NCBI GenBank assembly: GCA_965214695.1
Contig: OZ243967.1
Location: forward strand, 3,658,001-3,722,000
Length of the DNA: 64,000 nt
DNA from: JAPOXR01 sp965214695
Lineage (GTDB): Bacteria; Pseudomonadota; Alphaproteobacteria; Rhodobacterales; Rhodobacteraceae
Direction: 5' to 3'
The position numbers were made by a program, and so were the translations under genes. Positions 51,847 through 61,094 of this stretch are shown one piece after another. How positions within the stretch are numbered: the stretch's first letter is position 1; the number at the start of each line of letters is the position of its first letter. The notes beneath the pieces were generated by a model, which was given only the letters and a program-made list of their open reading frames with translations, made no database searches and was not told where the DNA came from.

Positions 51847-53088
51847 ATGCCACCTGATGTTGCCATCATCTGGGAATGGGTTGAATTCGCCGTCAGGTGG
51901 GCGCATGTGATCACGGCCATCGCCTGGATCGGGTCATCCTTCTACTTCATCGCCCTCGATCTGGGTCTGCGAAGGTCGAACCGGATGCCGCATGGCGTGC
52001 TGGGCGAGGAATGGCAGGTGCATGGCGGCGGGTTCTACCACATTCGCAAATACAACGTTGCCCCCGACCACCTTCCCGAACACCTGACCTGGTTCAAGTG
52101 GGAAAGCTACGCCACCTGGCTGAGCGGGGCGGCACTGCTCATGATCGTCTACTGGGCCGGAGCCGAATACTACCTCATCGACCGGGCCAAGTTGGAGCTC
52201 AGCACGCTCCAGGGAATCCTGCTATCCGGTGGATCGCTGGCCATCGGCTGGATCATCTATGACCGGCTGTGCAAGTCGCCGCTCGGCGAGCGGCCGGAAC
52301 TGCTCATGCTGCTGCTGTTCATCCTGCTCACGGCCATGGCCTGGGGCTACGACCAGGCGCTGACCGGCCGGGCGGCGCTGCTTCATCTCGGTGCATTCAC
52401 CGCCACCATCATGACCGCCAACGTCTTCCTGATCATCATTCCCAACCAGAAGATCGTGGTGGCCGACATGAAGGCCGGCAAGGTGCCCGATGCGAGTTAC
52501 GGGCGTATTGCCAAGCTCCGCTCCACGCACAACAACTACCTGACGCTGCCGGTGATATTCCTCATGCTGTCGGTCCATTACCCGCTGGCCTTTGCCACCG
52601 AGTACAACTGGGCCATCGCCGCGCTTGTATTCCTGATGGGCGTGACCATCCGCCACTATTTCAACTCCATGCATGCCGGCCGCGGCCGGCCGCACTGGAC
52701 CTGGGCGGCAACCACCATCATCTTCATCTGCATCATGTGGCTGTCAACCGAGCCGATGGCCGAGCCGGATGCGGATGAGACGGCCTCTATATCCAGCCCG
52801 TTCCTGGAGCACCCGGAATTCGCCGGGGTGCAGGCCATCATCGGCACCCGCTGCACCGCTTGTCATTCCAGGGAGCCGGCCTGGTCGAATTTCTACTGGC
52901 CGCCGGGAGGGGTGATCCTGGAGGATGGACATGACATTGCCCGTCTTGCCCGGGCCATCTATGTCCAGAGTGCGCTCAGCGACGCCATGCCGCCGGCCAA
53001 TGTCACCTTCATGGAGCCAGCGGAGCGGCGGATGATCGCCAGGTGGTTCCGGGAATCCACCGCTGGCCGCCTGGCGTTGCTGAACTGA
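51847..53088 (+). CDS. puuD: Urate hydroxylase PuuD with C-terminal cytochrome c domain
   Basis: A membrane urate-oxidising enzyme of 413 residues, forming 5-hydroxyisourate. The N-terminal part has about eight membrane helices with conserved segments RWAHVITAIAWIGSSFYFIA, GGGFYHIRKYNVAPDHLP and LRSTHNNYLTLPVIFLML. The C-terminal domain has a c-type haem site CTACH at about residue 336. Electrons therefore go to the respiratory chain rather than to oxygen directly as in cofactor-free uricase. It lies downstream of uraH, its product-consuming partner. No allantoinase genes lie within the window. Confidence 0.93.
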   Translation: MPPDVAIIWEWVEFAVRWAHVITAIAWIGSSFYFIALDLGLRRSNRMPHGVLGEEWQVHGGGFYHIRKYNVAPDHLPEHLTWFKWESYATWLSGAALLMIVYWAGAEYYLIDRAKLELSTLQGILLSGGSLAIGWIIYDRLCKSPLGERPELLMLLLFILLTAMAWGYDQALTGRAALLHLGAFTATIMTANVFLIIIPNQKIVVADMKAGKVPDASYGRIAKLRSTHNNYLTLPVIFLMLSVHYPLAFATEYNWAIAALVFLMGVTIRHYFNSMHAGRGRPHWTWAATTIIFICIMWLSTEPMAEPDADETASISSPFLEHPEFAGVQAIIGTRCTACHSREPAWSNFYWPPGGVILEDGHDIARLARAIYVQSALSDAMPPANVTFMEPAERRMIARWFRESTAGRLALLN

Positions 53089-53158
53089 CCGCTGGCGGCA
53101 CCGCGGCAATGAACTGACCGGACTCGCTGGCCCGACCGTGCGCCAGGCCGCAGGGATG

Positions 53159-53181
53159 GCCAGGCCCGGTCGGGGCCTGGC
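53159..53181. terminator. Terminator-like hairpin between puuD and tmm
   Basis: A perfect 9-bp stem GCCAGGCCC (53159-53167) and GGGCCTGGC (53173-53181) with a five-base loop between the convergent stops at 53088 and 53209. No T-run follows, so it is a weak bidirectional candidate. Confidence 0.45.
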
Positions 53182-53208
53182 TGCTGTCGATGGGCGGACC
53201 GGTTGGGC

Positions 53209-54552
53209 TCAGGAGGGCTGCTCGAGGTAGCTCTCCAGCGAATCATCGAGCGCATCGACCCATGGCGTGTGGTGTGCCGGCGCCATTTCGCCGGTCATCG
53301 GTGAGACATAGCCATTGTCGCGGAAGGTCATGATGTTCTGCTTCTTGTGCTTCTTCCACTGGAAGAATGCCTGGTCGGCAGCGTCGACATCAAAACTCGG
53401 ATAATCGGTCTCGGCAATCAGTTCGCGGACATAGTTCCCCTGGTAGCTGATGCAGGCATAATCATCCTCGAGCGCATCCTCGGCCGCCACCCTTGCCTCG
53501 ACATCGGCAATCATCGCTGCCCGGTCCGGGACGTCGATGCGGCCCATGATGAGGTCCCTGACATACCAGGCCTGGGCATCGAACATGTTGAAGGTGTACC
53601 ACTGGTCCTGCATTCCCAGGTAGAAGAAGTCCGGATTGTTCACCCACACCACCCCCTTGTAGAGGTCTGCCGTAGCCAGCCGGTTGGCGGTCCGCAGCCG
53701 CAACCTGTCCTCGATGAACGGGAAATGATGCAGGTATCCGGTGCACAGGATGATGGCATCGACCATGGCGGAGGTGCCGTCGCGGAAATGCGCCCGCTTG
53801 CCTTCGACCCGGTCGAGAAGCGGAACCTCCTTCCAGTTATCCGGCCAGTCATAGCCCATGGGGGCGGTCCGGTGGCTCACCGTGACCGACTTGCATCCGT
53901 ATTTCCAGCATTGCGACCCGATATCCTCGGCCGAGTAGCTGGTGCCGATGATGAGGATGTCCTGGTCGGCGAATTCCCGTGCATCCCGGAAGTCGTGGGC
54001 ATGCAGGATGCGGCCGTTGAAGCCGTCAAAGCCGGGATATTCCGGAATGTTCGGCGTCGAGAAATGTCCGCTGGCCACCACCACGTGATCGAAATCCTCG
54101 TCGGTCTCGCGGTCATTGGCGATATCCTGGGCCACCACCCTGAACGTGCCGTTGTCGCGGGTCTCGATCCGGCGGACGGGGGTGGAGAAGCGGATCCAGT
54201 CCCGCACCCCGGCCTTCTCGACCCGGCCCTTGATGTAATCCCACAGCACCGCCCGAGGCGGGTAGGATGCAATGTTGCGCCTGAAATGCTCGGCGAAGGT
54301 GTAGTCGGCAAATTCCAGGCCTTCCTTCGGGCCGTTCGACCACAGGTAGCGATACATTGAACAATGCACCGGATTGCCATTCTCGTCGGTCCCGGTTCGC
54401 CAGCTGTAGTTCCACAATCCTCCCCAATCCCCCTGTGTCTCGAAACAGGTGATCTCGGGAATGTCCGCACCGGCCTCCCTGGCCGACTGAAATGCCCTGA
54501 GCTGTGCCAGCCCGGACGGGCCCGCACCGACAATTGCAACGCGCTTTGCCAT
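53209..54552 (-). CDS. tmm: Trimethylamine monooxygenase (Tmm), flavin-containing
   Basis: A 447-residue FMO that oxidises trimethylamine to its N-oxide with NADPH and FAD. The FAD motif is VAIVGAGPSGLAQLRAFQ and the Tmm-type block YRYLWSNGPKEGLEFADYTF follows. The FMO signature FNGRILHAHDF, the NADPH motif LIIGTSYSAEDIGSQ and the C-terminal MAPAHHTPWVDALDDSLE strongly match known bacterial Tmm proteins. Two adjacent ATGs occur; the one at 54552 has the better spacing (five bases) from GGAGG. It is divergent from a Liv-type importer whose receptor starts at 54805. Confidence 0.92.
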   Translation of the reverse strand: MAKRVAIVGAGPSGLAQLRAFQSAREAGADIPEITCFETQGDWGGLWNYSWRTGTDENGNPVHCSMYRYLWSNGPKEGLEFADYTFAEHFRRNIASYPPRAVLWDYIKGRVEKAGVRDWIRFSTPVRRIETRDNGTFRVVAQDIANDRETDEDFDHVVVASGHFSTPNIPEYPGFDGFNGRILHAHDFRDAREFADQDILIIGTSYSAEDIGSQCWKYGCKSVTVSHRTAPMGYDWPDNWKEVPLLDRVEGKRAHFRDGTSAMVDAIILCTGYLHHFPFIEDRLRLRTANRLATADLYKGVVWVNNPDFFYLGMQDQWYTFNMFDAQAWYVRDLIMGRIDVPDRAAMIADVEARVAAEDALEDDYACISYQGNYVRELIAETDYPSFDVDAADQAFFQWKKHKKQNIMTFRDNGYVSPMTGEMAPAHHTPWVDALDDSLESYLEQPS

Positions 54553-54804
54553 CATGTCCTCCGAATTGGGTCTGTCATCCGGGTAGCGATATCCAACGAA
54601 TTTTGCAAATGTGATCCGTCGCGGCCCTGCTCCGGCGGGATGCATCCGGGTCGAGTGAGGGGCGTATCCGGCCATCCCCGATGAGGCCATCCCGGGCACG
54701 ATCGAGATGGCATTTGAATTGAAGCCCGTTCTGGTAGAGTATGACAGCGGGCGCGCGCAGTCATCGCGGCCCGAATGACAGCTGCAATCAAGGAGGATTG
54801 GAAC

Positions 54805-56106
54805 ATGTTTGCAAATTTCACGGCAAATGGCACGACCCGGCGCAAGTTCCTGAAGTCGGCATCGGCATTGGCCAGTCTCGGAGTCGTGGGAGGTTCGCTC
54901 CCGGCCCGGGCCATGACATCCGGCGAGCCGATCAGGATCGGATTCCTGGCACCGCTGACCGGACCGGTGGCGGCCTGGGGCAAGCCCGGCCTCGACGGTT
55001 GCCAGATCTGGGCTGAGACCATCAATGATGCCGGTGGAATCAAGATTGGCGACAGCAGCCATCCGGTCGAATTCATCGGCTATGACAACGAGTATGACCC
55101 GGCGAAAGCCAGGACTGGTGCCACCAAGCTCATCCGGGAGGATGGTGTCAAGTTCATCATGATGCTGGGTGGCGACACCTGGCCCGGCGTGCAGCCGGTT
55201 GCCGAGCGGACGGGAATGCTGTTCTCAACGTTGCTGCCTTCGGATCTCAGCCCGGATACCACGACGCTGATCGCGCCGGCCGAGGTGCATCCGATCTACA
55301 ATGTGACGGCTGTCGAATGGATGGCCGAAAACAAGCCGGAGTTGAAGACCGCGGTGATGTGCGCCCAGGATGATGCGCTGGGCCTGCCATCGGTTGCAAC
55401 CTATCTGGCGGCGTTCGAAGCGGCCGGCATCTCCATGCAGGAAGACCCGCTGTTGTTCGACCCGGCGACCACCGATTTCGCACCGGTCGTCACCAAGTTG
55501 CTGGCCGGTGATCCGGACATCTTCTGCCTCGATACCTCGTATGCGGATTATGTCCATCCGATTACCGAACAGCTGTTCCAGCAGGGATATGGCGGCCAGA
55601 TCATCTCCTGCACGGCAGATTTCTATGACCAGATGATCGCCAAGACCTCGGTCGAGTTCATGGAAGGGTTCCTGTTCCAGTTCCCGGATTTCGACGATCC
55701 GGCGCTGAATGCCGATTTCATCAATTTCCACGATCCGAACGGGTTCTTCGAAACCTACAATGAACGCTATCCCGGCGAATGGGGTGCGGTCAGTTGGGAA
55801 TATGCGGCGATCATGGATGTGTGGAAGGAAGCGGCGGAGCGGGCCGGCTCGGCCGAACCCGATGCGGTTCTGGCGGCAATCACCGCAACCGGCACCGGCG
55901 CCCATGCATTCGGCACTGCCGACTGGTGGGGCAAGGATCTCTTCGGAATTGACAATGCGCTGGTCGGTAACTGGCCGGTTGTGGCAATCGAGGGCGGCAA
56001 GGCGACCATCAAGGAATTCCGGTCGATACCTGACTGGTATGCCAGGCATGGCGACTTGCTGAAGAAGCACATGTCCGATTACGGCCAGATGTGGGACCAG
56101 CGCTGA
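54805..56106 (+). CDS. Liv-type ABC transporter substrate-binding protein with Tat-like signal
   Basis: A periplasmic receptor of the Peripla_BP_6 family, 433 residues. The N-terminus contains a twin-arginine motif TTRRKFLKSASALASLGVV, suggesting export in folded form, followed by ARAMTSGEPIRIGFLAPLTG and PVAAWGKPGLDGCQIWAETI. Relatives bind branched-chain amino acids, amides, urea or other small polar solutes. The ATG at 54805 lies eight bases after AAGGAGG. It heads the five-gene importer that ends at 59504 and is divergent from tmm; the ligand may be a methylated amine or an amide, but that is inference. Confidence 0.88.
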   Translation: MFANFTANGTTRRKFLKSASALASLGVVGGSLPARAMTSGEPIRIGFLAPLTGPVAAWGKPGLDGCQIWAETINDAGGIKIGDSSHPVEFIGYDNEYDPAKARTGATKLIREDGVKFIMMLGGDTWPGVQPVAERTGMLFSTLLPSDLSPDTTTLIAPAEVHPIYNVTAVEWMAENKPELKTAVMCAQDDALGLPSVATYLAAFEAAGISMQEDPLLFDPATTDFAPVVTKLLAGDPDIFCLDTSYADYVHPITEQLFQQGYGGQIISCTADFYDQMIAKTSVEFMEGFLFQFPDFDDPALNADFINFHDPNGFFETYNERYPGEWGAVSWEYAAIMDVWKEAAERAGSAEPDAVLAAITATGTGAHAFGTADWWGKDLFGIDNALVGNWPVVAIEGGKATIKEFRSIPDWYARHGDLLKKHMSDYGQMWDQR

Positions 56107-56187
56107 TCCGGCGCTGACAGGATGACCCCGCTCCGTTCCGGAGCGGCAGGAAATGGCGGTCTGTGCCGGCTTGAACTGCGAGGCTGA

Positions 56188-57057
56188 ATGCTGGAGTTGT
56201 TGGCACAGACCGGCCTGAATTCATTGTATGCCGCGGCCTATCTGTCCCTGGTCGCGGTCGGTCTGGTATTGATATTCGGTGTCATGGGCGTCATCAATTT
56301 CGCCCATGGCGAGTTGTTCATGCTCGGCGCCTATGTGGTGGTGGCGCTTTATACCGAGGCGAGCCTCCCCTATGTTCTGGTGGCAGCGATCGGGCTGATC
56401 TTCGTCGGTTGCATCGGTCTCCTGATGCAGTTGTCCATGTTCGGGCCGCTGAGGGACAATCCGCTGGCCGGCCTGGTGGCGTCGATCGGATTCCTTCTGG
56501 TGATGCAGGCGTTGGTGTCGATCTGGTTCGGTGTCCGCATGGAGCATGTGCCGCCGGTGACGCAGGCGGTGATCGAGTTTTCCGACAAGGTCCGGCTTCC
56601 GGTTCAGCGGCTGACGGTGATTCTGGCGTCGATCGGCTTCCTGTCGCTGCTGTGGCTGTTCCTGAAGCGGACCCGGTTCGGCTGGGCGCTGCGGGCCAGC
56701 GCCCAGGATCCGGAGGCGGCGTCGCTGCAGGGCATCTCGGTGCGCCAAGCCTCGATGATCGCCATGTTCATCGGCGCGGCGCTGGCCGGCATCGCCGGTG
56801 CGCTGACTGCGCCGCTGACCTCTGTCAATCCGCATATGGGACATTCGGTGATCGTGGCCGCCTTCATCGTCATCATCGTCGGCGGTGTCGGTTCGCTTGA
56901 AGGGGCGGTGGTGGCATCGGTTGCCTATGCGGTCGTTCATACCGTCGTCACCACCTTCTGGGACGGCGTCATTGCCGACGTGGTCGGGCTGTCACTCATG
57001 CTGCTGGTCCTGATCATCAGGCCGACCGGATTGTTCGGGTCTGCCGAACGTGCATAG
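56188..57057 (+). CDS. Liv-type ABC transporter permease (LivH-like)
   Basis: An inner-membrane permease of 289 residues with the LivH landmarks LIFGVMGVINFAHGELFMLG (N-terminal third) and ASAQDPEAASLQGISVRQAS (coupling region). The segment SVIVAAFIVIIVGGVGSLEG closes the family pattern. It overlaps the LivM-like gene by eight bases (GTG start at 57050). Confidence 0.9.
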   Translation: MLELLAQTGLNSLYAAAYLSLVAVGLVLIFGVMGVINFAHGELFMLGAYVVVALYTEASLPYVLVAAIGLIFVGCIGLLMQLSMFGPLRDNPLAGLVASIGFLLVMQALVSIWFGVRMEHVPPVTQAVIEFSDKVRLPVQRLTVILASIGFLSLLWLFLKRTRFGWALRASAQDPEAASLQGISVRQASMIAMFIGAALAGIAGALTAPLTSVNPHMGHSVIVAAFIVIIVGGVGSLEGAVVASVAYAVVHTVVTTFWDGVIADVVGLSLMLLVLIIRPTGLFGSAERA

Positions 57058-58030
57058 GGCCACGACAGCGCTGACCACAGCCGGTTTCCTGGCCGTGCTG
57101 CTGCTCCTGCCATTCGGCCTGAGTTTTTCGCAACAGGAAATCCTGGTCTTCCTGACCATCAACATCCTGGTGGTGGCATCCTACCGTTTGCTGACCCTGA
57201 CCGGTGAATGGTCGCTCGGCCACGTGGTGATCATGGGGGTGGGTGCCTATGCCTCGGCCCTCTATTCCAAGGAGATCGGGATCCCGGTGCCGCTGGCCAT
57301 GCTGCTTGGCGGGTTGACCTCGGCGGTGATTGCCTATGGACTCAGCTTTCCGCTGTTCCGGATGAAGGGATTCTACTTCCTGATCGGGTCGTTTGCCGCT
57401 GGCGAAATCATCCGCCTGCTCTGGAAGCGGTTCCGCGATCCCTTCGGTGGCCCCAAGGGCATCAAGCAGATTGATCCGATGCCCGATTTCGACATCATCA
57501 TCTGGCAGTTCGATTTCTTCGAGCCGGTCAGCTACTACTATTTCAGCCTGGTGGTGGTCGTGATCTGCCTGTGGATCATGTGGCGGATCGAACGATCACC
57601 GGTCGGCCTGACCTTTCATGCGGTTCACTGGCAGGACATGCTGGCCCAGGCCGCCGGAGTCGATGTCCGCGCCTGGCGCACCAGGGCCTTCGTTATCGCA
57701 TCGGGTTTTGCCGGCCTGGCCGGCGCATTGCTCGCCCATTACATCGGCACCATCAACCCCAACAGCTTCGATATCGAGCAGATGGTGTTCGTGCTCACCT
57801 GGGCGATCGTCGGCGGAACGGCGACATTCTACGGACCGATCCTCGGCTGCGTGGTGTTGACGGTACTGAACGAGATCGTTCTGCGGGAGATCGGCCTCGA
57901 ACAGGGCCGGCCGCTGGTCTACGGGATCATCCTGATCATGTCGGTGCTGTTCCTGCCGAACGGGCTGGAAGGTATCGTCGAGAGCATCCGCCGCTGGCCA
58001 CTGCTCCGGCGGATGGGAGCATCGGGCTGA
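57050..58030 (+). CDS. Liv-type ABC transporter permease (LivM-like)
   Basis: The second permease, 326 residues, with GTG start at 57050 inside the end of the LivH-like gene. LivM landmarks include LLTLTGEWSLGHVVIMGVGA near residues 46-65 (usual form S-LGHG). The segment RIERSPVGLTFHAVHWQDML contains the coupling region, and GTINPNSFDIEQMVFVLTWA follows. It pairs with the LivH-like subunit. Confidence 0.9.
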   Translation: MHRATTALTTAGFLAVLLLLPFGLSFSQQEILVFLTINILVVASYRLLTLTGEWSLGHVVIMGVGAYASALYSKEIGIPVPLAMLLGGLTSAVIAYGLSFPLFRMKGFYFLIGSFAAGEIIRLLWKRFRDPFGGPKGIKQIDPMPDFDIIIWQFDFFEPVSYYYFSLVVVVICLWIMWRIERSPVGLTFHAVHWQDMLAQAAGVDVRAWRTRAFVIASGFAGLAGALLAHYIGTINPNSFDIEQMVFVLTWAIVGGTATFYGPILGCVVLTVLNEIVLREIGLEQGRPLVYGIILIMSVLFLPNGLEGIVESIRRWPLLRRMGASG

Positions 58031-58036
58031 GCGGCC

Positions 58037-58807
58037 ATGGCGGAGGGATTCCTCGATATCAAGGGGCTGGAGATGCGGTTCGGCGGCCTCAAGGCGGTTG
58101 ATCACCTGACATTTTCGGTCGAGGAAGGCACGATTCACGGGCTGATCGGCCCGAATGGCGCTGGCAAGACCACCACCTTCAACATGATTTCCGGATTCTA
58201 CACGCCAACCTCTGGCGAGGTTGCCTTTGCCGGCGAGAACATCACCGGCCTGCCCATGCATGTGGTCGCCCGCAAGGGTGTCGTCAGGACCTTCCAGCAT
58301 TCGACGCTGTTTGCCGAAATGACGGTGATCGAGAACGCGCTGGTCGGCACGCATTTGGTCCATCCACCGGGGTTCTGGGCAGCAATTACCGGCCGCGACC
58401 GCGCTCGCCGGCAGCAGGCGCTGGAACTGGCCCGGGAGACGCTTGAATTCTTTGGCCTGCAGGAATTGTCCGGACACCAGGCCGGCAGCCTGTCGCATGG
58501 CCACCAGCGGGCGCTGGGAATGGCGGTGGCGCTGGCGGCCGGCCCGAGGATCCTGCTGCTCGACGAGCCTTTTACCGGCATGAACCCGGAAGAGACCACG
58601 TCCATGATGCGGCTGATGTTCAAGCTCAGGGACAGCGGCGTGTCGATCCTCATTGTCGAACATGACATGCACGCGGTCATGGGAATCTGTGACCGGATTA
58701 CCGTGATGAATTTCGGAAGATTGCTGACCGAGGGGCGGCCGGAGGAGATTCGTCGGCATCCGGAGGTGATCCGGGCCTATCTGGGGAGTTCGGTCGATGC
58801 TGCTTGA
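58037..58807 (+). CDS. Liv-type ABC transporter ATP-binding protein (LivG-like)
   Basis: A 256-residue ATPase. Walker A is GPNGAGKTT, the LivG-type Q-loop region VVRTFQHSTLFAEMTVIEN is clear, the signature is SLSHGHQRALGMAVAL, and Walker B is ILLLDEPFTGMNPEE. Note the signature has SHGH in place of SGGQ, a variant seen in this subgroup. It starts six bases after the permease stop and overlaps the next ATPase gene by 11 bases. Confidence 0.9.
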   Translation: MAEGFLDIKGLEMRFGGLKAVDHLTFSVEEGTIHGLIGPNGAGKTTTFNMISGFYTPTSGEVAFAGENITGLPMHVVARKGVVRTFQHSTLFAEMTVIENALVGTHLVHPPGFWAAITGRDRARRQQALELARETLEFFGLQELSGHQAGSLSHGHQRALGMAVALAAGPRILLLDEPFTGMNPEETTSMMRLMFKLRDSGVSILIVEHDMHAVMGICDRITVMNFGRLLTEGRPEEIRRHPEVIRAYLGSSVDAA

Positions 58808-59504
58808 AGTCAGCGGCATCAGCGTGACCTTCGGCAAGGTCTCGGCCATCCGTGAGGTGTCACTGGCGGTGGCGGCCGGTGCCATCGTCACCATCATCGG
58901 TGCCAACGGGGCTGGCAAATCAACCACGTTGCGGGCAATTTCCGGCCTGGCCAGGCTCAAGGGCGGTGACATTCGCTTTGCCGGCCGGCAGATCAGCGGC
59001 CTGGCACCCGAGGAAATCGTGCGCTGCGGCATCGCGCATGTCCCGGAGGGCCGCCGGGTGTTCCCGGGCATGACCGTGGAGGAAAACCTGCGTACCGGGG
59101 CATTCCTGCGCCGGGACCGGGAGGGCATCGTTGGCGATCTCGAAGATCTCTACCGGACTTTTCCGAACCTGCGGGCCCGGCGTACCCGCAATGCCCGCAA
59201 CCTGTCCGGCGGCGAACAGCAGATGCTGGCCATTGGCCGGGCATTGATGGCAAGGCCGAAATTGCTGCTCATGGACGAGCCATCGATGGGGCTGGCGCCG
59301 GTGGTGGTCGACGAGATTGCCGTGATCATTCGGCAGATCCGAGATCGGGGGGTTCCGGTCGTGCTGGTGGAGCAGAATGCCGAACTGGCCCTCAAGCTGG
59401 CCGATCACGCCTATGTGCTGGAGAATGGCCGCGTTGTCCTGGAGGGGGAGGCGGCCAAGCTGCATGACGACGACCATGTCCGGGCGGCCTATCTTGGCAT
59501 CTAG
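58797..59504 (+). CDS. Liv-type ABC transporter ATP-binding protein (LivF-like)
   Basis: A 235-residue ATPase. Walker A is GANGAGKST, the LivF-type segment HVPEGRRVFPGMTVEENLRT is clear, the signature is NLSGGEQQMLAIGRALM and Walker B is LLLMDEPSMGLAP. The His switch is VLVEQNAELAL, typical of LivF. It overlaps LivG-like by 11 bases and ends the importer operon. Confidence 0.91.
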   Translation: MLLEVSGISVTFGKVSAIREVSLAVAAGAIVTIIGANGAGKSTTLRAISGLARLKGGDIRFAGRQISGLAPEEIVRCGIAHVPEGRRVFPGMTVEENLRTGAFLRRDREGIVGDLEDLYRTFPNLRARRTRNARNLSGGEQQMLAIGRALMARPKLLLMDEPSMGLAPVVVDEIAVIIRQIRDRGVPVVLVEQNAELALKLADHAYVLENGRVVLEGEAAKLHDDDHVRAAYLGI

Positions 59505-59526
59505 CGACCGTCGGCGACAGTGGCGC

Positions 59527-60084
59527 ATGGCCCGAGGCAGCGGCTGGCGCCGCTGCGACCTCTACTGGGAAGGTTTGCAGGAATCGGCCAACCGCAATTT
59601 CCGCCGCCGCGTTAGGCTTCGCGCCATCCTGCAAATGCTGCTGGCCGACGTCATCGCCCTGCTGCAGTTTGATGACACCGACCCCCGCCGGGCCGCAAGC
59701 ACGGCCAATGCCGGATTTGCCCTGCGCCTGTGCGGCGCCGAACGGGCGGCCAGGCGATTCTACCGGCTGGCCCTCGGGCAATGGCAGGCCGCGGACGGGT
59801 CCCTGGACTCGATCGACATCGCCCCGCGGGCACGAAGCTCGCTCTATCACATGCGGATGGAGGCGAGGCACCGGGAGACTTACCGGGCCAACCGGATCGC
59901 CAGGTTGCGCCGGTTTGCCGACGAGACCGCGGAGTGCATTGCCTGTCTCGGGGAGAACAGACCGGCACCGCACCGGCTCTACGAGCGATGGCGCGGCGAG
60001 AAACCGGCAATCCATGATGATAGCAGGAAATGGCTGGCGGCATGCCTGCTGGTGGCGTCGGATCCGGAAGCCCGCGGGTCCTGA
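59527..60084 (+). CDS. Hypothetical protein, Arg-rich
   Basis: A 185-residue frame with strong GC third-position bias, hence probably real. It starts at the ATG at 59527, 22 bases after the LivF-like stop. It contains RNFRRRVRLRAILQMLLADV and GAERAARRFYRLALGQWQAA, basic and helical. No family is recognised. It may be co-transcribed with the importer. A possible ribosome binding site is weak. Confidence 0.5.
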   Translation: MARGSGWRRCDLYWEGLQESANRNFRRRVRLRAILQMLLADVIALLQFDDTDPRRAASTANAGFALRLCGAERAARRFYRLALGQWQAADGSLDSIDIAPRARSSLYHMRMEARHRETYRANRIARLRRFADETAECIACLGENRPAPHRLYERWRGEKPAIHDDSRKWLAACLLVASDPEARGS

Positions 60085-60089
60085 CCCGC

Positions 60090-60107
60090 CCCAGCCCCGG
60101 GGCTGGG
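60090..60107. terminator. Palindromic hairpin after the importer operon
   Basis: An 18-base perfect palindrome CCCAGCCCCGGGGCTGGG directly after the stop at 60084 and before the convergent xerC end. The stem is GC only, without a T-run. It is a plausible end of the plus-strand operon. Confidence 0.4.
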
Positions 60108-60179
60108 CAGTGGAGAAGGAAATCCTCACCCCCGCTTCGGGCCCGGAGACGGGTATTGCGGACGGGAGTCCGACCCGCC

Positions 60180-61094
60180 TTACGCCCGGGGGTGGGCGTT
60201 GCGGTAGACTTCCATGAGTTGCCCTTTCTCGACTTCGGTATAGATTTGGGTTGTCGAAAGCGAAGCGTGACCGAGCAGTTCCTGTATGACCCGCAAATCG
60301 CCGCCGGCCTTCAGGAGGTGGGTAGCAAATGAATGGCGCAGCGCATGCGGGGTGGCGGTCGGCGGCAGTCCGAGCCCGATTCGCACACCCTCCATGAATT
60401 TGCGCACCACCCGCGCGTTGAGCTTGCCGCCGCGGGCACCGACAAATAGCGGGCCCGAGGCCGGATGTGGACAAAGATCGGCATAGAGCTGGACCGCCTG
60501 CCTGGCCGCCGGGATGACCGGAATGATGCGATCCTTTCCGCCCTTGCCCGTGACATGCAGCATTTCGGGAAGCGGCTGGTCGGTCCATGACAGGTCGAGC
60601 GCCTCCGATACTCGCAACCCGCACCCGTACAGGAGGCAGGCGATAGCCTGGTTCCGGGCCGGTATCCAGCCGGCATCCGGCTGGTCGCCGAGGCGTCGTA
60701 TCAGTTCCCGCGCCGGCTCCTCGCCGATCGGGCGCGGCAGGCTTCTGGTGAATTTGGGCGCCGGAATCACCAGGAGTTCCGTCGGGTCGAATCCGTACTG
60801 CCGGCCAAGCCAACGGTAGAATTCCTTCACCGATGACAGCTTGCGGGCCAGCGATCTCGGGGACAGGCCCTGCCGCCGCTGCTGCGCCATCCACGCCCTG
60901 ACATCGCCGCGGCCAGCCGATCTGGCCAACTCCAGGCCCGGCTCGCTTCCGGAATGGATCGACAGGAACTGCAGGAATGCAGTGACATCGCGGCGGTAGG
61001 CGGTGACCGTGTTGTCGGAGACGCCTTCCAGCACGGATTTGTCGGACAACCAGCGGCCGATCAGCCCGGCCGGCACCTCGGCGGTTGCGGTCAT
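60180..61094 (-). CDS. xerC: Tyrosine recombinase XerC
   Basis: A 304-residue site-specific recombinase that resolves chromosome dimers with XerD at dif. The N-terminal SAM-like domain includes NTVTAYRRDVTAFLQFLS. The catalytic domain has the Arg in GCGLRVSEALDLSW, the Lys in VTGKGGKDRIIPV, the HxxR in PHALRHSFATHLL, the His in LLGHASLSTTQIYTEV and the nucleophile Tyr in the latter. It starts by ATGA overlap with the DUF484 gene. This chromosomal arrangement (DUF484-xerC) is common, so it is a housekeeping XerC and not a mobile integrase. Confidence 0.92.
   Translation of the reverse strand: MTATAEVPAGLIGRWLSDKSVLEGVSDNTVTAYRRDVTAFLQFLSIHSGSEPGLELARSAGRGDVRAWMAQQRRQGLSPRSLARKLSSVKEFYRWLGRQYGFDPTELLVIPAPKFTRSLPRPIGEEPARELIRRLGDQPDAGWIPARNQAIACLLYGCGLRVSEALDLSWTDQPLPEMLHVTGKGGKDRIIPVIPAARQAVQLYADLCPHPASGPLFVGARGGKLNARVVRKFMEGVRIGLGLPPTATPHALRHSFATHLLKAGGDLRVIQELLGHASLSTTQIYTEVEKGQLMEVYRNAHPRA

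Noticed and set aside
60180..61094. Integrase of a mobile element
   Set aside because: The gene is a standard XerC coupled to DUF484 beside transaldolase, a housekeeping arrangement, and no attachment-site repeats were seen.
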